A stretch of 64,000 bases of DNA from Thalassomonas actiniarum (GCF_000948975.2 NZ_CP059735.1:1984001-2048000); one strand, 5' to 3'. Positions 1-9,454 are shown, counted from the first letter of the stretch. The notes: generated by a model not told the origin, from the sequence alone. Numbers and translations are program-made.

Positions 1-1522
1 TTAAGCCGTCGGGTTCAAACAAGCTGGTATTGCCGGGTAAAATATCAAAATCGAGTGCGTCCCGGGTGGCGACCAGTTGCGGATCGGTGCGCATCAGGGC
101 CAGGGCGTCATCGCTTAAATTCAGCACCCGGGTTTTGTCGATATAAAAGGCGTTGCCGGCATCGTCGGCGTACATGGTATTGACCCAGGGAATACCGTCA
201 TAATCCCGGTAAGCCTGTTGAAACTCTTCCAAATTGCCGGCTAAATTGATGGCCAGCCAGTGATCGATTAAATCGGTATTTTCTTCGGCGGCATCTCTTA
301 AGGTGAAGGCGCTGGACTCGGACCAGGGCAATAAATTCATCTGTGGCGGGGTCTCGACCATTAAACCGTGGTGACTATAGTAATAGTCTTTGGCCAAAGT
401 GATGGACTCTTCGCCGCTTTTTACTTCAATCTGGAAAGTTTGTTTGCTTATTTCCCGGCTTTGTTCATCAAACTGGTATTGCAGCGGGTTGTCCTCACTC
501 AGGCTTAACTGGTACAGGACAAATCGTCTCGATTTAGAAACGGTATGGGTCCAGGCGATATGCTGGTTAAAGCCGATATTGATGACGCCGGGCAGCCCCT
601 GCAGGCTGCCGCCCATCACGTCCAGTACCCCGGGGATGGTGAGGTGCGATTGCCAGAACCTTAAATGACCGGTATAGGGAAAATGGGGATTAGCCAGTAC
701 TAAACCCCGGCCGTTTTCGGTGTTGTCTTTGCCCAGGCCCCAACCGTTGGAGCCGAGATTGTCATGCCGCTGGTTTGGCGGGGTAAAGCTGTCCGCCTGG
801 TGGCGGATGTTTTGCCGCAAACCGGCAATGAAGCTGGTGTTATTTATAGTCTTATCCTGCGCTTTGGCGAGATTGTCACTCTTCGCGGCATAGGGCTGGA
901 AACTATTGTCGTCACCAGGTGCGGCAAAAAACGCCAGCTCCATAAATTCTTCGCCGCTGGCCAGTTGTGAAGTGGCAAAAATATAGGCGGTTAACTCTTG
1001 CGGGGTAATAGGCTTAACCCAGCTTTGCCCGGCGCAGGCGGGAGCCAGGTTCTCTACGCCGGTTTCTGCCAGGTAGCGGTTATAACCTGAGGTATAACCT
1101 TCAAGCAGGGCCCGGGAATTTTCACTTAAAGCGGGGTAATGTTCGTTTGCCGAGGCCATGACCTTTAACGCCAGATAGCCAAAATCTGAAATCAGGTGGG
1201 CGGAGTCGCCGGAATTTTCAACCTCGTCCGGACCAAAGTATTTGGCCCTTTCGCTGCGTACTTTGACGATTTGATCGGCTAAAATGCAGATATTGTCCCG
1301 GGCATAGGCAAACCCCGAGCCATAACCTAAGCTTTGCAGGTTATCGGCGGTAATATGGGGCACACCATAATCTGTCCAGCGGATTTCGGCGCTGAGCTCT
1401 CCGTCGGGGGCAAAGGCGACTAAGGTTTTTTCTGAATCGGTATTATCGTTATCCTCACCGCCGCAGCCACCGAGCAATAGGACGAATGACATTGCCAACA
1501 GGGTTTTATTGGTAGTACCCAC
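1..1522 (-). CDS. Penicillin/AHL acylase-family lipoprotein (N-terminal part, cut by window edge)
   Basis: The frame is open from a GTG at 1522 to the left edge (about 507 codons). An AAGGA box lies 6 nt before the GTG; the nearby ATG at 1527 is in another frame. A short hydrophobic leader ends in LLLGGC, a plausible lipobox, so a lipoprotein is likely. Around residue 258 the sequence GSNGWGLG matches the Gly-Ser autocleavage site that starts the beta subunit of Ntn-hydrolases of the penicillin amidase family, with Ser258 as nucleophile. It continues with NPHFPYTG and a stretch on binding in the family style. Known members hydrolyse beta-lactam amides, N-acyl-homoserine lactones or other acyl amides; the substrate cannot be told here. 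The C-terminal part lies outside the window. Confidence 0.85.
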   Translation of the reverse strand, partial: MGTTNKTLLAMSFVLLLGGCGGEDNDNTDSEKTLVAFAPDGELSAEIRWTDYGVPHITADNLQSLGYGSGFAYARDNICILADQIVKVRSERAKYFGPDEVENSGDSAHLISDFGYLALKVMASANEHYPALSENSRALLEGYTSGYNRYLAETGVENLAPACAGQSWVKPITPQELTAYIFATSQLASGEEFMELAFFAAPGDDNSFQPYAAKSDNLAKAQDKTINNTSFIAGLRQNIRHQADSFTPPNQRHDNLGSNGWGLGKDNTENGRGLVLANPHFPYTGHLRFWQSHLTIPGVLDVMGGSLQGLPGVINIGFNQHIAWTHTVSKSRRFVLYQLSLSEDNPLQYQFDEQSREISKQTFQIEVKSGEESITLAKDYYYSHHGLMVETPPQMNLLPWSESSAFTLRDAAEENTDLIDHWLAINLAGNLEEFQQAYRDYDGIPWVNTMYADDAGNAFYIDKTRVLNLSDDALALMRTDPQLVATRDALDFDILPGNTSLFEPDGL

Positions 1523-1687
1523 AACATATCCTTGTTTTTTATATTAAAAGAAAAGATTTACTCCATGAGTTAGCACTATACCTTTCTTTGAAAGTGATGT
1601 AATGGAAAATTATGTAGGAGAAGGTGAGACAAGGTTAAAAAGTGTTTAACCTTGTCAGCTATTGTTTATCAAGGTGAGGCTGGGGAG

Positions 1688-2077
1688 TTACTTTTTCTTG
1701 AGCCTGTGTTTTAATTCCGACTCCAGTTCATAGGGATAAATGACCAGGCCTTCTTCTGCCTGGTTGGGAAACACCACTACCGCCAGTTCATCTTCTTCCA
1801 GGCCCGGACTCCAGTGACTGAGCCATTTGTCCAGGGTGATGGCCTGTGCCTGACAATCTTGCCATTCATTGGTGGCCCAGCTTTGAGCAAATTCCTGATT
1901 GGGCCAGACGGGAACGCAGTCTTCATCTTCGGAGTTTAACATCACACAACCGTGTTCATCGGTGAGGATCCAAATTTCCTGGTTGGTGATTGCCTGTTTC
2001 AGTAAATAGTTAAAGCGCTGTTGTTCATCATATTGCTCTATGGCATTCATTTCTTGCTCGGTTAAGGGGGTGGACAT
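1688..2077 (-). CDS. DUF2750 domain protein
   Basis: A 129-aa acidic cytoplasmic protein with no signal peptide. It fits the DUF2750 family along its whole length: an N-terminal helix region, the WILTDEHGCVML segment, VPVWPNQEFA, and a W..GLEEDELAVVVFPN segment. A GGAG box lies 6 nt upstream of the ATG. It stands alone between the acylase and the ABC operon, on the same strand as both. The biochemical role of the family is unknown. Confidence 0.8.
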   Translation of the reverse strand: MSTPLTEQEMNAIEQYDEQQRFNYLLKQAITNQEIWILTDEHGCVMLNSEDEDCVPVWPNQEFAQSWATNEWQDCQAQAITLDKWLSHWSPGLEEDELAVVVFPNQAEEGLVIYPYELESELKHRLKKK

Positions 2078-2190
2078 GTGATTCTCCGAAATAGGGATGG
2101 CTTGGCATAAAGCAAAGGAGGCATTTTAGCTTTAAGCGGTTACTTTGTCATGCCCGGATTTATCCTTGTACTGTGAGTTTACGTTTATCC

Positions 2191-2219
2191 CCGGCCTTTA
2201 AGGGCTGCTAAAAGGCCGG
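2191..2219 (-). terminator. Hairpin downstream of the ABC permease operon
   Basis: CCGGCCTTT at 2191-2199 pairs perfectly with AAAGGCCGG at 2211-2219 (9-bp stem, 11-nt loop). It lies 21 bp after the stop of the last permease. On the minus strand there is no clear T-tract after the stem, while the plus-strand side is followed by TTATTTTATTT. Placement suggests the operon end; termination strength is uncertain. Confidence 0.5.
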
Positions 2220-2239
2220 TTATTTTATTTGAACAAGGT

Positions 2240-4678
2240 TTACTGACTTGTTTTTAAGGACAGAGCCACAGCCTGGTTGAGATAGCGGCGCAAGGGGAAA
2301 TAACAGGCACAGCAGGAAATGATGGCAATTAACCCTAAAGTTGCTATCAATAACGGCAATAACTGCCAGCCGATATAAGGGGTTAGAAACTCGCTAAAAG
2401 TGAGCACCAAGAGCAATAAGCTGATAAGACCGGTTAGTATCCCCAACAAGATCGAAAAAGCATTGTCTTTGAAGATCAGCCAAATAATATCTTTACGCTT
2501 AGCGCCTACGGCTAAGCGGGTGCCGATTTCCAGGCGGCGCATTTGTGTGCCGAAGCTGATAATGCCATAGAGTCCTATAGCGGCTAACAGCAAGGTGAGC
2601 AGGGATAATGCCCCCGAGGTGACGGCCGTGGTGTATTGGCTAAAGAGCCGGGACTGGCGCCGTTCATTTAAGGTGCTCAGGCTAAAGAGTTTAAATCGGC
2701 CATTGACCTGGCCGAGTAGCGAAACCAGTTGTTCGCGTGTTAGCGCCTGGCCCGGCAGATGCTTTATCAGCATCATATTTCTTTCTTGTGATGCAGGAAA
2801 ATAAAAGCGCGGCGGGATTTTGTTTTTCCCCGGCAGTTTGATGCCCTTGACGACCCCTATGATGGCGTTGCCGTTTAAGGTTAATCCCAGGGCACTGCTA
2901 TCGGGGGCTAATTGCCTGGCGAAAACATCATTGACTATGATGACGTCATTGTCGTCTTTAATGTCGGCGGCGCTGAAATCATTGCCTTCGATTAACGGCT
3001 GATTGATCAGGCTAAAGTATTCATGGTCTATGTCTTTTGCCTTGACGGAATAACGTTCATTGCTGATGTCGGCGGTTAATGCCCGGGTGGTAAACGCCAT
3101 GGGGGCAAGGGCCTGACTGACGGCCTCTACCTGGGGTAAGGCCAGGAGCTGGCGGCGTACTGTCTGTAGTTGGTTTGCCCGCTCTGCTGCTTTATCGCTG
3201 GCGGGAAGTGCCAGTACCATAAAGGTGATATTGTCGGTGTCAAAGCCGCCGTCCCGGTTAATGGTATCCAGAGATTTCTTAAATAATACCAGGCATGCCA
3301 GCACTAAGCTGGTCACTATAGTGATCTGTATAATAATCAAGGCGTTGCGTATTTTCCCGGGCACCTGTACGCCGGTGCCTTTGCCGCTGGTGTGCAAACG
3401 GGTATTTAATTGCCGGTAATTGAGCATTTGCGCACTGACCCGGGCAAAGAACCAGGCCAGGCTGATACTCAGCAGCAGGGCCGAACCCAGGGTGAAGGCA
3501 TTGATTGCCAGTTCATCTACCCGGGGGAAAATGTGATTAAGTGTTTGCTGTAAGAGGGCGAAACCGAATGTTGCCGCCACAAGGGCGAGTACCATGGCCA
3601 TCAGCATTAATAAGCCGGTTTGTATCAGTAAAACGGCAAATATCTGGCTTTTTGAAGCGCCGATGGCAGCGTGAATGGCCAGGTTATGCTGCTGCTCGGC
3701 GGTGCGGGAAATAAACAAATTGGTGATGTTAGTGGTGGCGATAAGGACCAGGGCGATAAGCCCCGCCAGCAATAAATAGATGCTTTGCTCGCTGCCGCCC
3801 AGGATCACAGATTTTAGTGAATGCAGCTTGATCTTGATGCCCCAGCCGTTAAAAAAGGCAAATCCGGCGACATTTTCCTGCCAGTTGCTGTTGATCAGGC
3901 CGGTCAGGGCCTGACTGACCTGGCCGGGATTTTTACCTGCGGGTAATTTCGCCAGCACGTTTAGCAGGCCGTCGTCATTGCCCCATTTTTTTCGCTCGGC
4001 TTCACTGATGGAATTAAAATCCCAGGGAAGCAAAACCTGGCTTTTCATGCCGGTATCGAGCAATTCCGGTTCCTGAAAACCTTTGCTTAATACGCCGACA
4101 ATGCGGTAGCTGGTGCCGGAAAAAGTTACTTTTTTATCGAGAATATCCGGCGACAGGGAAAATTCCTTTTGCCAGGTATCATAGCTCAGCACGGCTACCG
4201 GGTGATATTGATTCACGGCTTCCGTTTGTTCAAAGCCCCGGCCAAGCGCCATTTCGGCATCCAGCAAGTTGAACCACTCGGGGGTGACATAGGCTTGTGA
4301 CAGGGTCGGGTGCTTTGGGCTGGAGATCAGCACATCGGCATCATAATAAATAAGCGCTGCCTGGCTAAAGGTTTGCTGCGCGCGGTAAAAATGCATCAGG
4401 TTGGGGTAGGTAAAGGCCCGGCCGTCAATCTGACCGTCTTTATCGATCAGTTGATGTTCCAGGGTATAGAGCTGTTCCTGCTGTGGGTAGGGCAGGGGTT
4501 TGAGGAGCATGACATAAGCCAGGGTTAATACCGTTAACAGCGCGCCTAAGGTGAGCCCTAAGGTAGTGACCACACCCGAGACAAAGGCGGGCTTGCTTTG
4601 TAAACTGCCCCAGGCCTGTTTTACCAGGTAGGGAAATTGGTGTATCAGTAGCAGGCTTGCCGGACGGAAGTTATTCAA
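2240..4678 (-). CDS. MacB/FtsX-type ABC transporter permease (second copy)
   Basis: An 812-aa inner-membrane permease. It has an N-terminal TM helix (about residues 30-60), a MacB-like periplasmic core (about 65-270), an FtsX block of TM helices (about 290-420), a second periplasmic core (about 470-680) and a C-terminal FtsX block (about 690-800) with the conserved RLEIGTRLAVGAKRKDI segment. It is a paralog of the permease just upstream, with the same architecture and much shared sequence. The start appears to be TTG at 4678 with an AGGGG box; no in-frame ATG lies nearby. It probably pairs with the ATPase at 7331-8068 to drive export through the HlyD adaptor. A strong hairpin separates it from the first permease, so its expression may be lower. 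Confidence 0.9.
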   Translation of the reverse strand: MNNFRPASLLLIHQFPYLVKQAWGSLQSKPAFVSGVVTTLGLTLGALLTVLTLAYVMLLKPLPYPQQEQLYTLEHQLIDKDGQIDGRAFTYPNLMHFYRAQQTFSQAALIYYDADVLISSPKHPTLSQAYVTPEWFNLLDAEMALGRGFEQTEAVNQYHPVAVLSYDTWQKEFSLSPDILDKKVTFSGTSYRIVGVLSKGFQEPELLDTGMKSQVLLPWDFNSISEAERKKWGNDDGLLNVLAKLPAGKNPGQVSQALTGLINSNWQENVAGFAFFNGWGIKIKLHSLKSVILGGSEQSIYLLLAGLIALVLIATTNITNLFISRTAEQQHNLAIHAAIGASKSQIFAVLLIQTGLLMLMAMVLALVAATFGFALLQQTLNHIFPRVDELAINAFTLGSALLLSISLAWFFARVSAQMLNYRQLNTRLHTSGKGTGVQVPGKIRNALIIIQITIVTSLVLACLVLFKKSLDTINRDGGFDTDNITFMVLALPASDKAAERANQLQTVRRQLLALPQVEAVSQALAPMAFTTRALTADISNERYSVKAKDIDHEYFSLINQPLIEGNDFSAADIKDDNDVIIVNDVFARQLAPDSSALGLTLNGNAIIGVVKGIKLPGKNKIPPRFYFPASQERNMMLIKHLPGQALTREQLVSLLGQVNGRFKLFSLSTLNERRQSRLFSQYTTAVTSGALSLLTLLLAAIGLYGIISFGTQMRRLEIGTRLAVGAKRKDIIWLIFKDNAFSILLGILTGLISLLLLVLTFSEFLTPYIGWQLLPLLIATLGLIAIISCCACYFPLRRYLNQAVALSLKTSQ

Positions 4679-4744
4679 TGATTTTTCCCCTGGAAAACTT
4701 GTTTTCTTTGTTTCTTACTATTTTTGATAATAAATAAATCCGGC

Positions 4745-4773
4745 AGCAGCACCCGGGAGTTCCGGGTGCTGCT
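4745..4773 (-). terminator. Strong hairpin between the two permease genes (attenuator or terminator)
   Basis: AGCAGCACCCGG at 4745-4756 pairs without mismatch with CCGGGTGCTGCT at 4762-4773 (12-bp stem, 5-nt loop), between the stop at 4785 and the next start at 4678. On the minus strand it is followed by GCCGG and then ATTTATTTATT, not an immediate T-tract. It may weaken read-through into the second permease or stabilise the upstream message. Confidence 0.6.
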
Positions 4774-4784
4774 ATTTTCCGGGA

Positions 4785-7220
4785 TTATTCACTGCCCCTG
4801 AGGGAGTGTATTGCCGGACGGTTGATAAGCTGACGCAGTGGCCAGTAGCAGGCAAACCAGCTAATGATGGCGATTAAGCTTAAGGTCAGGGCAAAAACCG
4901 GGATTAACTGTACTTGAAGGTAAGTCTCCAGTTCCTCGGGAAAACCAAGATACAACGCCAGCAATAAAATCATGCCGGTGATAATGCCGGTGACTAATGC
5001 CAGGGAGTTATCTTTGATTATCATGAAAATCAGGGCTTTGCGTTTGGCACCTATGGCTAAGCGGGTGCCTATTTCAAAGCGGCGCATTTGCGTGCCATAA
5101 CTTAAAATGCCGTACAGTCCGATGGCTGCCAGGAAAAAGGTCAGCAGGGCCAATATGGCACTGGTGATTGCTGTGGTGTACTGGGTGAACAGCAAGTTAT
5201 CCCGGCGATCATCAAGGGAGGAAAGTTCAAACAGGCTATATTGGCTGGTGACCCCGGCGATAATTTCGGCTGCCTGTTGGCGTGAAATGCTCTGCCCCGG
5301 TTTAAGTTTCAGCATTAAGCGCGTACCGCGAAGGTGCGCGGCGGGGTAGGCGCGCATAGGTCTTTCGCTCCTGCCGGGTATGGTCATGCCTTTTACGACC
5401 CCGATAATAACGGATGCCGGATCGTCGGGGCTGCCAAACGTGATTTGCATACCCAGCGGGCTTTCATCTCCGGCCAGGTGTCTGGCATAGACATCATTGA
5501 CCAGCATCACATCAACCTCATTGCTAATTTCTGTGTCGGTAAAAATACGGCCTTCGACCAGGGGCTGGTTAATAAGGTCGAAGTAGTTGTTATCAACCGG
5601 TTTGGTCTCTACCACCAGGCGTTCATTGGTTGAGACCACTACCTGGGCCCAAATGCCAAAACCGCTAAGGGGGGAAGCTGACTGGCTGATGGCTTCAACC
5701 TGCGGCAGTTGTGCTAATTTTGTCTTGAGCTCCTGCATGATCACCTTACGTTCTTCCCTGGATGGCGGTGTGCTTGTCGCCCCTGCCAGCACTAAGCTGG
5801 TGATATTGTTGGTTTCAAACCCTATGGGTTTGTCTATGGTATCAACGGCATCTTTAAACAAGCTGATATTGACAAAAACCAGGGCGGTGACTATCGCTAC
5901 CTGGCTGATAATCAGTAACTGGCGAACTTTGTGCGATACCTGGATGCCGCTGCCTTTGCCGCTTGATTGCAGGGTGGAATTTAACGCCCGGTAATTGATC
6001 ATATTGGCGCTTAATTTGGCAAAGAACAATGCCAGGACCAAGGTGATGGCAAGGGCGCAAAGCAAGGTAAAGCCGTTGAGGCTGAGTTCGTCAACCCTTG
6101 GCAGACGTTGTGCCAGGAAATGTTGCATGATCTCAAAGCCGCCAAGGGCAATGACCAGGGCGATGATAATCGACAGCGCCATCAATAAACCCGACTCGGC
6201 AAATAACCCCTTAAATAACTGCTTTTTGCTTGCCCCTATGGCGGCATGAATCGCCAGTTGTCTTTGTTGCTCGGCGGTACGGGACATGAATAAATTGGCA
6301 ATATTGGCACAGGCGATAAGTACTAAGCCGATAACCCCCGCCAGTAACATGTACACGGTATCCCGGTTATCCCCCAGGATCACCGACTGTAAGCTGGTGA
6401 TCTCACTGGTCAGGCTCCAGCCCTTGAAAAAATCCATACCGGCGACATTTTCCTGCCAGACATCATTCATTAACGGCGTGAGTATTTGTTTTGCCTGGCT
6501 CAGGCTATGTTTGTCATTGAGTTTACCGATAAACAACTGAGTATCGTTGATATTACTCCAGGATTTGCGCAGGTTTTCCGGGGCTTCGTTAAAATCCCAG
6601 GGCATAAATACCTGGCTGTTGAGGCCGGTAGTAAAGATTTGCGGTTCGATAAAGTCTTCGCTTAAGACCCCGATAATGCTGAAGCTGGTGCCTGAAAAGC
6701 TGACTTTTTGCGATAAAATATCGGCATCGCCGGAAAATTCCTCTTGCCAGGTGCGGTAGCTCAATATCGCCACCGGGTTGTTGGTGTTCAGGGCTTCGCT
6801 GTCTTCAAAGGTGCGACCCAGTGCCATTTCAACCCCGAGCAGGTTAAACCACTCAGGGGTTATAAAGGCGGTTTTCATGGTCGGTTGTGCGGGGGAGCTG
6901 GTGAGGACATCTTCACCAAAATAGAGCAGGGCGCTTTCATCAAAAATGGTTTGTTTTTGATATAAATGCATTAAACTCGGGTAGGTAAAAGCCTTGCCGA
7001 CGCCTTCTTTATTGGCATCGACAAACTCTGAATCGACCCGGTATAAGCGTTCCTGATCCGGGTAGGGCAGAGGTTTAGCTATCAGTACATAAGCCAAAGT
7101 TAATATACATAACAGCGCCCCCAGGGTGATGCCCATAGTGGTGATAACCGTGCCGACAAAGCCGGGCTTTTTGCGCAAACTGGCCCAGGCCTGTTTTTGC
7201 CGATAATACAATAAACTCAT
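4785..7220 (-). CDS. MacB/FtsX-type ABC transporter permease (first copy)
   Basis: An 811-aa permease with the same layout as the gene downstream: an N-terminal TM helix, MacB-like periplasmic core, FtsX helices with the AEQQRQLAIHAAIGASKKQL segment, a second periplasmic core, and a C-terminal FtsX block with RFEIGTRLAIGAKRKAL. The start is ATG 7220 with a very strong AAGGAGG box. Double-length MacB-like permeases of this kind usually work with a LolD/MacB-type ATPase and an HlyD adaptor, both encoded just upstream. The exported substrate is unknown; a peptide, lipid or xenobiotic are all possible. Confidence 0.9.
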   Translation of the reverse strand: MSLLYYRQKQAWASLRKKPGFVGTVITTMGITLGALLCILTLAYVLIAKPLPYPDQERLYRVDSEFVDANKEGVGKAFTYPSLMHLYQKQTIFDESALLYFGEDVLTSSPAQPTMKTAFITPEWFNLLGVEMALGRTFEDSEALNTNNPVAILSYRTWQEEFSGDADILSQKVSFSGTSFSIIGVLSEDFIEPQIFTTGLNSQVFMPWDFNEAPENLRKSWSNINDTQLFIGKLNDKHSLSQAKQILTPLMNDVWQENVAGMDFFKGWSLTSEITSLQSVILGDNRDTVYMLLAGVIGLVLIACANIANLFMSRTAEQQRQLAIHAAIGASKKQLFKGLFAESGLLMALSIIIALVIALGGFEIMQHFLAQRLPRVDELSLNGFTLLCALAITLVLALFFAKLSANMINYRALNSTLQSSGKGSGIQVSHKVRQLLIISQVAIVTALVFVNISLFKDAVDTIDKPIGFETNNITSLVLAGATSTPPSREERKVIMQELKTKLAQLPQVEAISQSASPLSGFGIWAQVVVSTNERLVVETKPVDNNYFDLINQPLVEGRIFTDTEISNEVDVMLVNDVYARHLAGDESPLGMQITFGSPDDPASVIIGVVKGMTIPGRSERPMRAYPAAHLRGTRLMLKLKPGQSISRQQAAEIIAGVTSQYSLFELSSLDDRRDNLLFTQYTTAITSAILALLTFFLAAIGLYGILSYGTQMRRFEIGTRLAIGAKRKALIFMIIKDNSLALVTGIITGMILLLALYLGFPEELETYLQVQLIPVFALTLSLIAIISWFACYWPLRQLINRPAIHSLRGSE

Positions 7221-7235
7221 ACAGCCTCCTTGTTA

Positions 7236-7334
7236 TCAGGCGCAGGCACTGGCCGTGATTAACATACAGATGTCGGGTGATTTCAGTTGAGTATCAATGG
7301 ATGCCATCATATTGGCGTAGAAGAGTTCCCTCAT
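7236..7334 (-). CDS. 32-codon ORF translationally coupled to the ABC ATPase gene
   Basis: The ATG (7334-7332) overlaps the TGA of the ATPase gene in an ATGA arrangement, and the ORF ends 16 nt before the permease start. The product starts MRELFYANMM and ends CMLITASACA. Its middle, YANMMASIDTQLK, resembles the C-terminal YANMADIQLK of the upstream ATPase, and the DNA shares CATATTGGCGTA and TTCAGTTGA in the same order. It may therefore be a remnant of a partial duplication of the ATPase 3' end, or a real small peptide, even the exported substrate. No modifying enzyme is encoded nearby. Coupling is seen in the sequence; function is not known. Confidence 0.4.
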   Translation of the reverse strand: MRELFYANMMASIDTQLKSPDICMLITASACA

Positions 7335-8068
7335 ACCGCCTCTTTGATGCTCGCTCCCGGTACAGGCGTGGTTAAAATACTGCCGTCGAGTAACTTCAGT
7401 TGAATGTCGGCCATATTGGCGTAACGGGGATCATGGGTCACCATGCAGATGGTGGTGCCGTTTTTATTTAACTGCTCCAGGGTATCCATGACCTGGTCGC
7501 CGCTTTTGGAATCAAGGTTACCGGTAGGCTCATCCACCAGTAAAATTGCCGGTTTGGCCACCAATGCCCTGGCGATGGCGATACGCTGTTGTTGCCCCCC
7601 GGATAGCTGGTTGGGTTTATGGCCGGTTCTGTGGGTCATGTCCACGGCTTGCAGGCATTCATTCACCCGCTCGGTGATGGCCTGTTCAGACATTTTTTCG
7701 CTGCTGTATCGTAGCGGCAGGGCGACATTATCAAAAACTGATAATTCATCTATTAGGTTAAACGACTGGAAAATAAAGCCTATTTTGGCATTTCGGATCT
7801 CTGCCGCCTGATCTAAAGACAGCTCGGTGACATTTACGCCTTCTATGGTATATTCGCCGCCGCTTGGCATGTCCAGCAAACCCAGAATGGAGAGCAGGGT
7901 TGACTTACCGCAACCGGAAGGGCCGGAAATAGAAACATAATCACCGGCGTAAATGGTCAGGTCGATGTTTTTCAGGGCATGGGTTTCAAGCTCATCGGTT
8001 TCAAAAACTTTGGCTATGCCGCGCATTTGTATTTTTATCTCTTTATTGTTTTCTAAAGTACTGGTCAT
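7331..8068 (-). CDS. ABC transporter ATP-binding protein (MacB/LolD family)
   Basis: A 245-aa cytoplasmic ATPase. The Walker A motif GPSGCGKST is near residue 54, the Q-loop is in FIFQSFNLI, the signature is LSGGQQQR, Walker B is ILLVDEPTGNLD, and the H-loop is MVTHDPRYA. The TGNLD after Walker B is typical of the LolD/MacB/FtsE branch. An AGGAAG box lies 8 nt before the ATG. It lies between the adaptor and the two permeases and should energise both, as homodimer on a permease dimer or on a heterodimer. Its stop overlaps the start of the 32-codon ORF. Confidence 0.95.
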   Translation of the reverse strand: MTSTLENNKEIKIQMRGIAKVFETDELETHALKNIDLTIYAGDYVSISGPSGCGKSTLLSILGLLDMPSGGEYTIEGVNVTELSLDQAAEIRNAKIGFIFQSFNLIDELSVFDNVALPLRYSSEKMSEQAITERVNECLQAVDMTHRTGHKPNQLSGGQQQRIAIARALVAKPAILLVDEPTGNLDSKSGDQVMDTLEQLNKNGTTICMVTHDPRYANMADIQLKLLDGSILTTPVPGASIKEAV

Positions 8069-8106
8069 CGCAAATGTCTTCCTCTGCTCATTCTGCTTGT
8101 TATTAT

Positions 8107-8125
8107 GCCGGCAAAAAATGCCGGC
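8107..8125 (-). other. Hairpin in the adaptor-ATPase intergenic gap
   Basis: GCCGGCA at 8107-8113 pairs with TGCCGGC at 8119-8125 (7-bp stem, A-rich loop on the plus strand). It sits in the 88-bp gap between the adaptor stop and the ATPase start and may tune the ratio of the two products or protect the message. Confidence 0.45.
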
Positions 8126-8156
8126 GTTATCTTGTTAGGGTATGTCAAGTTATGGG

Positions 8157-9416
8157 TTAAGATTTAATGCTTAGGGCATCGGTGCTCTTGGACAAGTTGG
8201 ATAAATCCGAGACGATAAACTGTTCACCGGCTTTGGCACCTGAAAGGATCTGAATAAAACGCCCAGCCTGGTGGCCAAAGGTTACCGCCTGTAACTGGGC
8301 GTTTTCCTGCTGCTGGTCTAAGCGGTATAACTTGCCGATATTGTTGGCTTTAACATTGGCCGGCCTTTTTATATAGGTGGCGTTCTTTAAGGTATCGGCA
8401 ACGATCACGCCGTCAACTTTCAGTTGCGGGCGGGCACTGGCAGGCAAGTCTGCCGGCAGGGCAATTTCGATATTTACGGTATTGTTTTCCACTATCGGGT
8501 CTATGCGGGCGACTGTGCCGTTGATCTTGTCCCTGCGGGTATCTATGATGGCGCTCTGGCCGACAACAATTTGCTGTGCCTGGCTTTGCGGCACCCGGAT
8601 TAAGGCAATTAAGTCTGTCACTGAACCTATCAGGGCGATTTCCTGGCCTGCATCCAGGCTTTGTCCCAGCTCTACCGATAAACGTTGTAATACCCCGTCA
8701 AAACCTGCTTTAACTTCAAGGCGTGCCAGGCGGTCGCGGGCGATGTTAAGTTGTCCCTGCTGTTGCTTGACCCGCTCCTGCTCGATGTTAATGGCTTCCT
8801 GGTGTACCAGGCGTAATTGTTCGTTGCGCTCGGTGGCAATGGCCATACGTTTTTTTAACTGCTGCTCGTTAAGTTGTGATTCCTGGAAGGTCAGTTGTGA
8901 AACTATGCCTTGTTTTACCAGTTTTTCTTCTGCCTGACGCTTTAAGGTTGCGGCTTCATAAAGGGCGGTGATCTCTGCCAGCGAGGCCGCTTCATTCAGG
9001 CGTTCACGCTGATTGGTCAGTTTGAGCTGTCTCAGGTTTGCCTGGATTTGGTTCAGCTCCTGTTCGGCATTTTCGACTTCTTGAATCAATTCCGGGTTTT
9101 CCAGGCGTACGATGACGCTGTCGGCTGAAACACGTGCGCCGGGTTTTAATACGATTTCTTTTACCGTCGCCCGGGTTAATGTGGTGATCAATTGCTGCTT
9201 ATCCGAGGTTAAATTACCATATCCTTCGATAAGTACTTCCAGATCCCCTTGTTGAACCTGTTCAACCAGAATGTCGTTGCGCAATACCGAGACCGAACTT
9301 CTTGATTGCTTGGCCCAAACAGCCAACAGCACCAGTAGTCCAAAAAGGCCGGCAGCCAAGATGTATTTGTTTTTATAAAAAGGAGTTGTCTTTTTCTTTA
9401 TTTTTATAGTGTCCAT
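8157..9416 (-). CDS. HlyD-family periplasmic adaptor (membrane fusion protein)
   Basis: A 419-aa protein with a lysine-rich start, a TM helix at about residues 18-36 and a periplasmic remainder. The barrel-sandwich (lipoyl-like) half motif is at about 65-110 (GARVSADSVIVRLENPEL), a long Q/E/R-rich coiled coil follows at about 110-215, then the second half motif (AGFDGVLQRLSVELGQSLDAGQEIALIG) and a beta-barrel region. It should link the inner-membrane permeases to an outer-membrane channel such as TolC, which is not in the window. It is the first gene of the operon and has a sigma-54 promoter upstream. The ATG at 9416 has only a weak ribosome-binding site. Confidence 0.92.
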   Translation of the reverse strand: MDTIKIKKKTTPFYKNKYILAAGLFGLLVLLAVWAKQSRSSVSVLRNDILVEQVQQGDLEVLIEGYGNLTSDKQQLITTLTRATVKEIVLKPGARVSADSVIVRLENPELIQEVENAEQELNQIQANLRQLKLTNQRERLNEAASLAEITALYEAATLKRQAEEKLVKQGIVSQLTFQESQLNEQQLKKRMAIATERNEQLRLVHQEAINIEQERVKQQQGQLNIARDRLARLEVKAGFDGVLQRLSVELGQSLDAGQEIALIGSVTDLIALIRVPQSQAQQIVVGQSAIIDTRRDKINGTVARIDPIVENNTVNIEIALPADLPASARPQLKVDGVIVADTLKNATYIKRPANVKANNIGKLYRLDQQQENAQLQAVTFGHQAGRFIQILSGAKAGEQFIVSDLSNLSKSTDALSIKS

Positions 9417-9454
9417 AGAAACGTATGCTTATCCTGTTTTTGATAATCATAGGG

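Noticed and set aside
8377-8937. 186-codon plus-strand ORF rich in Ser, Arg and Cys
   Set aside because: It is antisense to the HlyD adaptor and its odd composition is what a reverse frame of that coding sequence gives.
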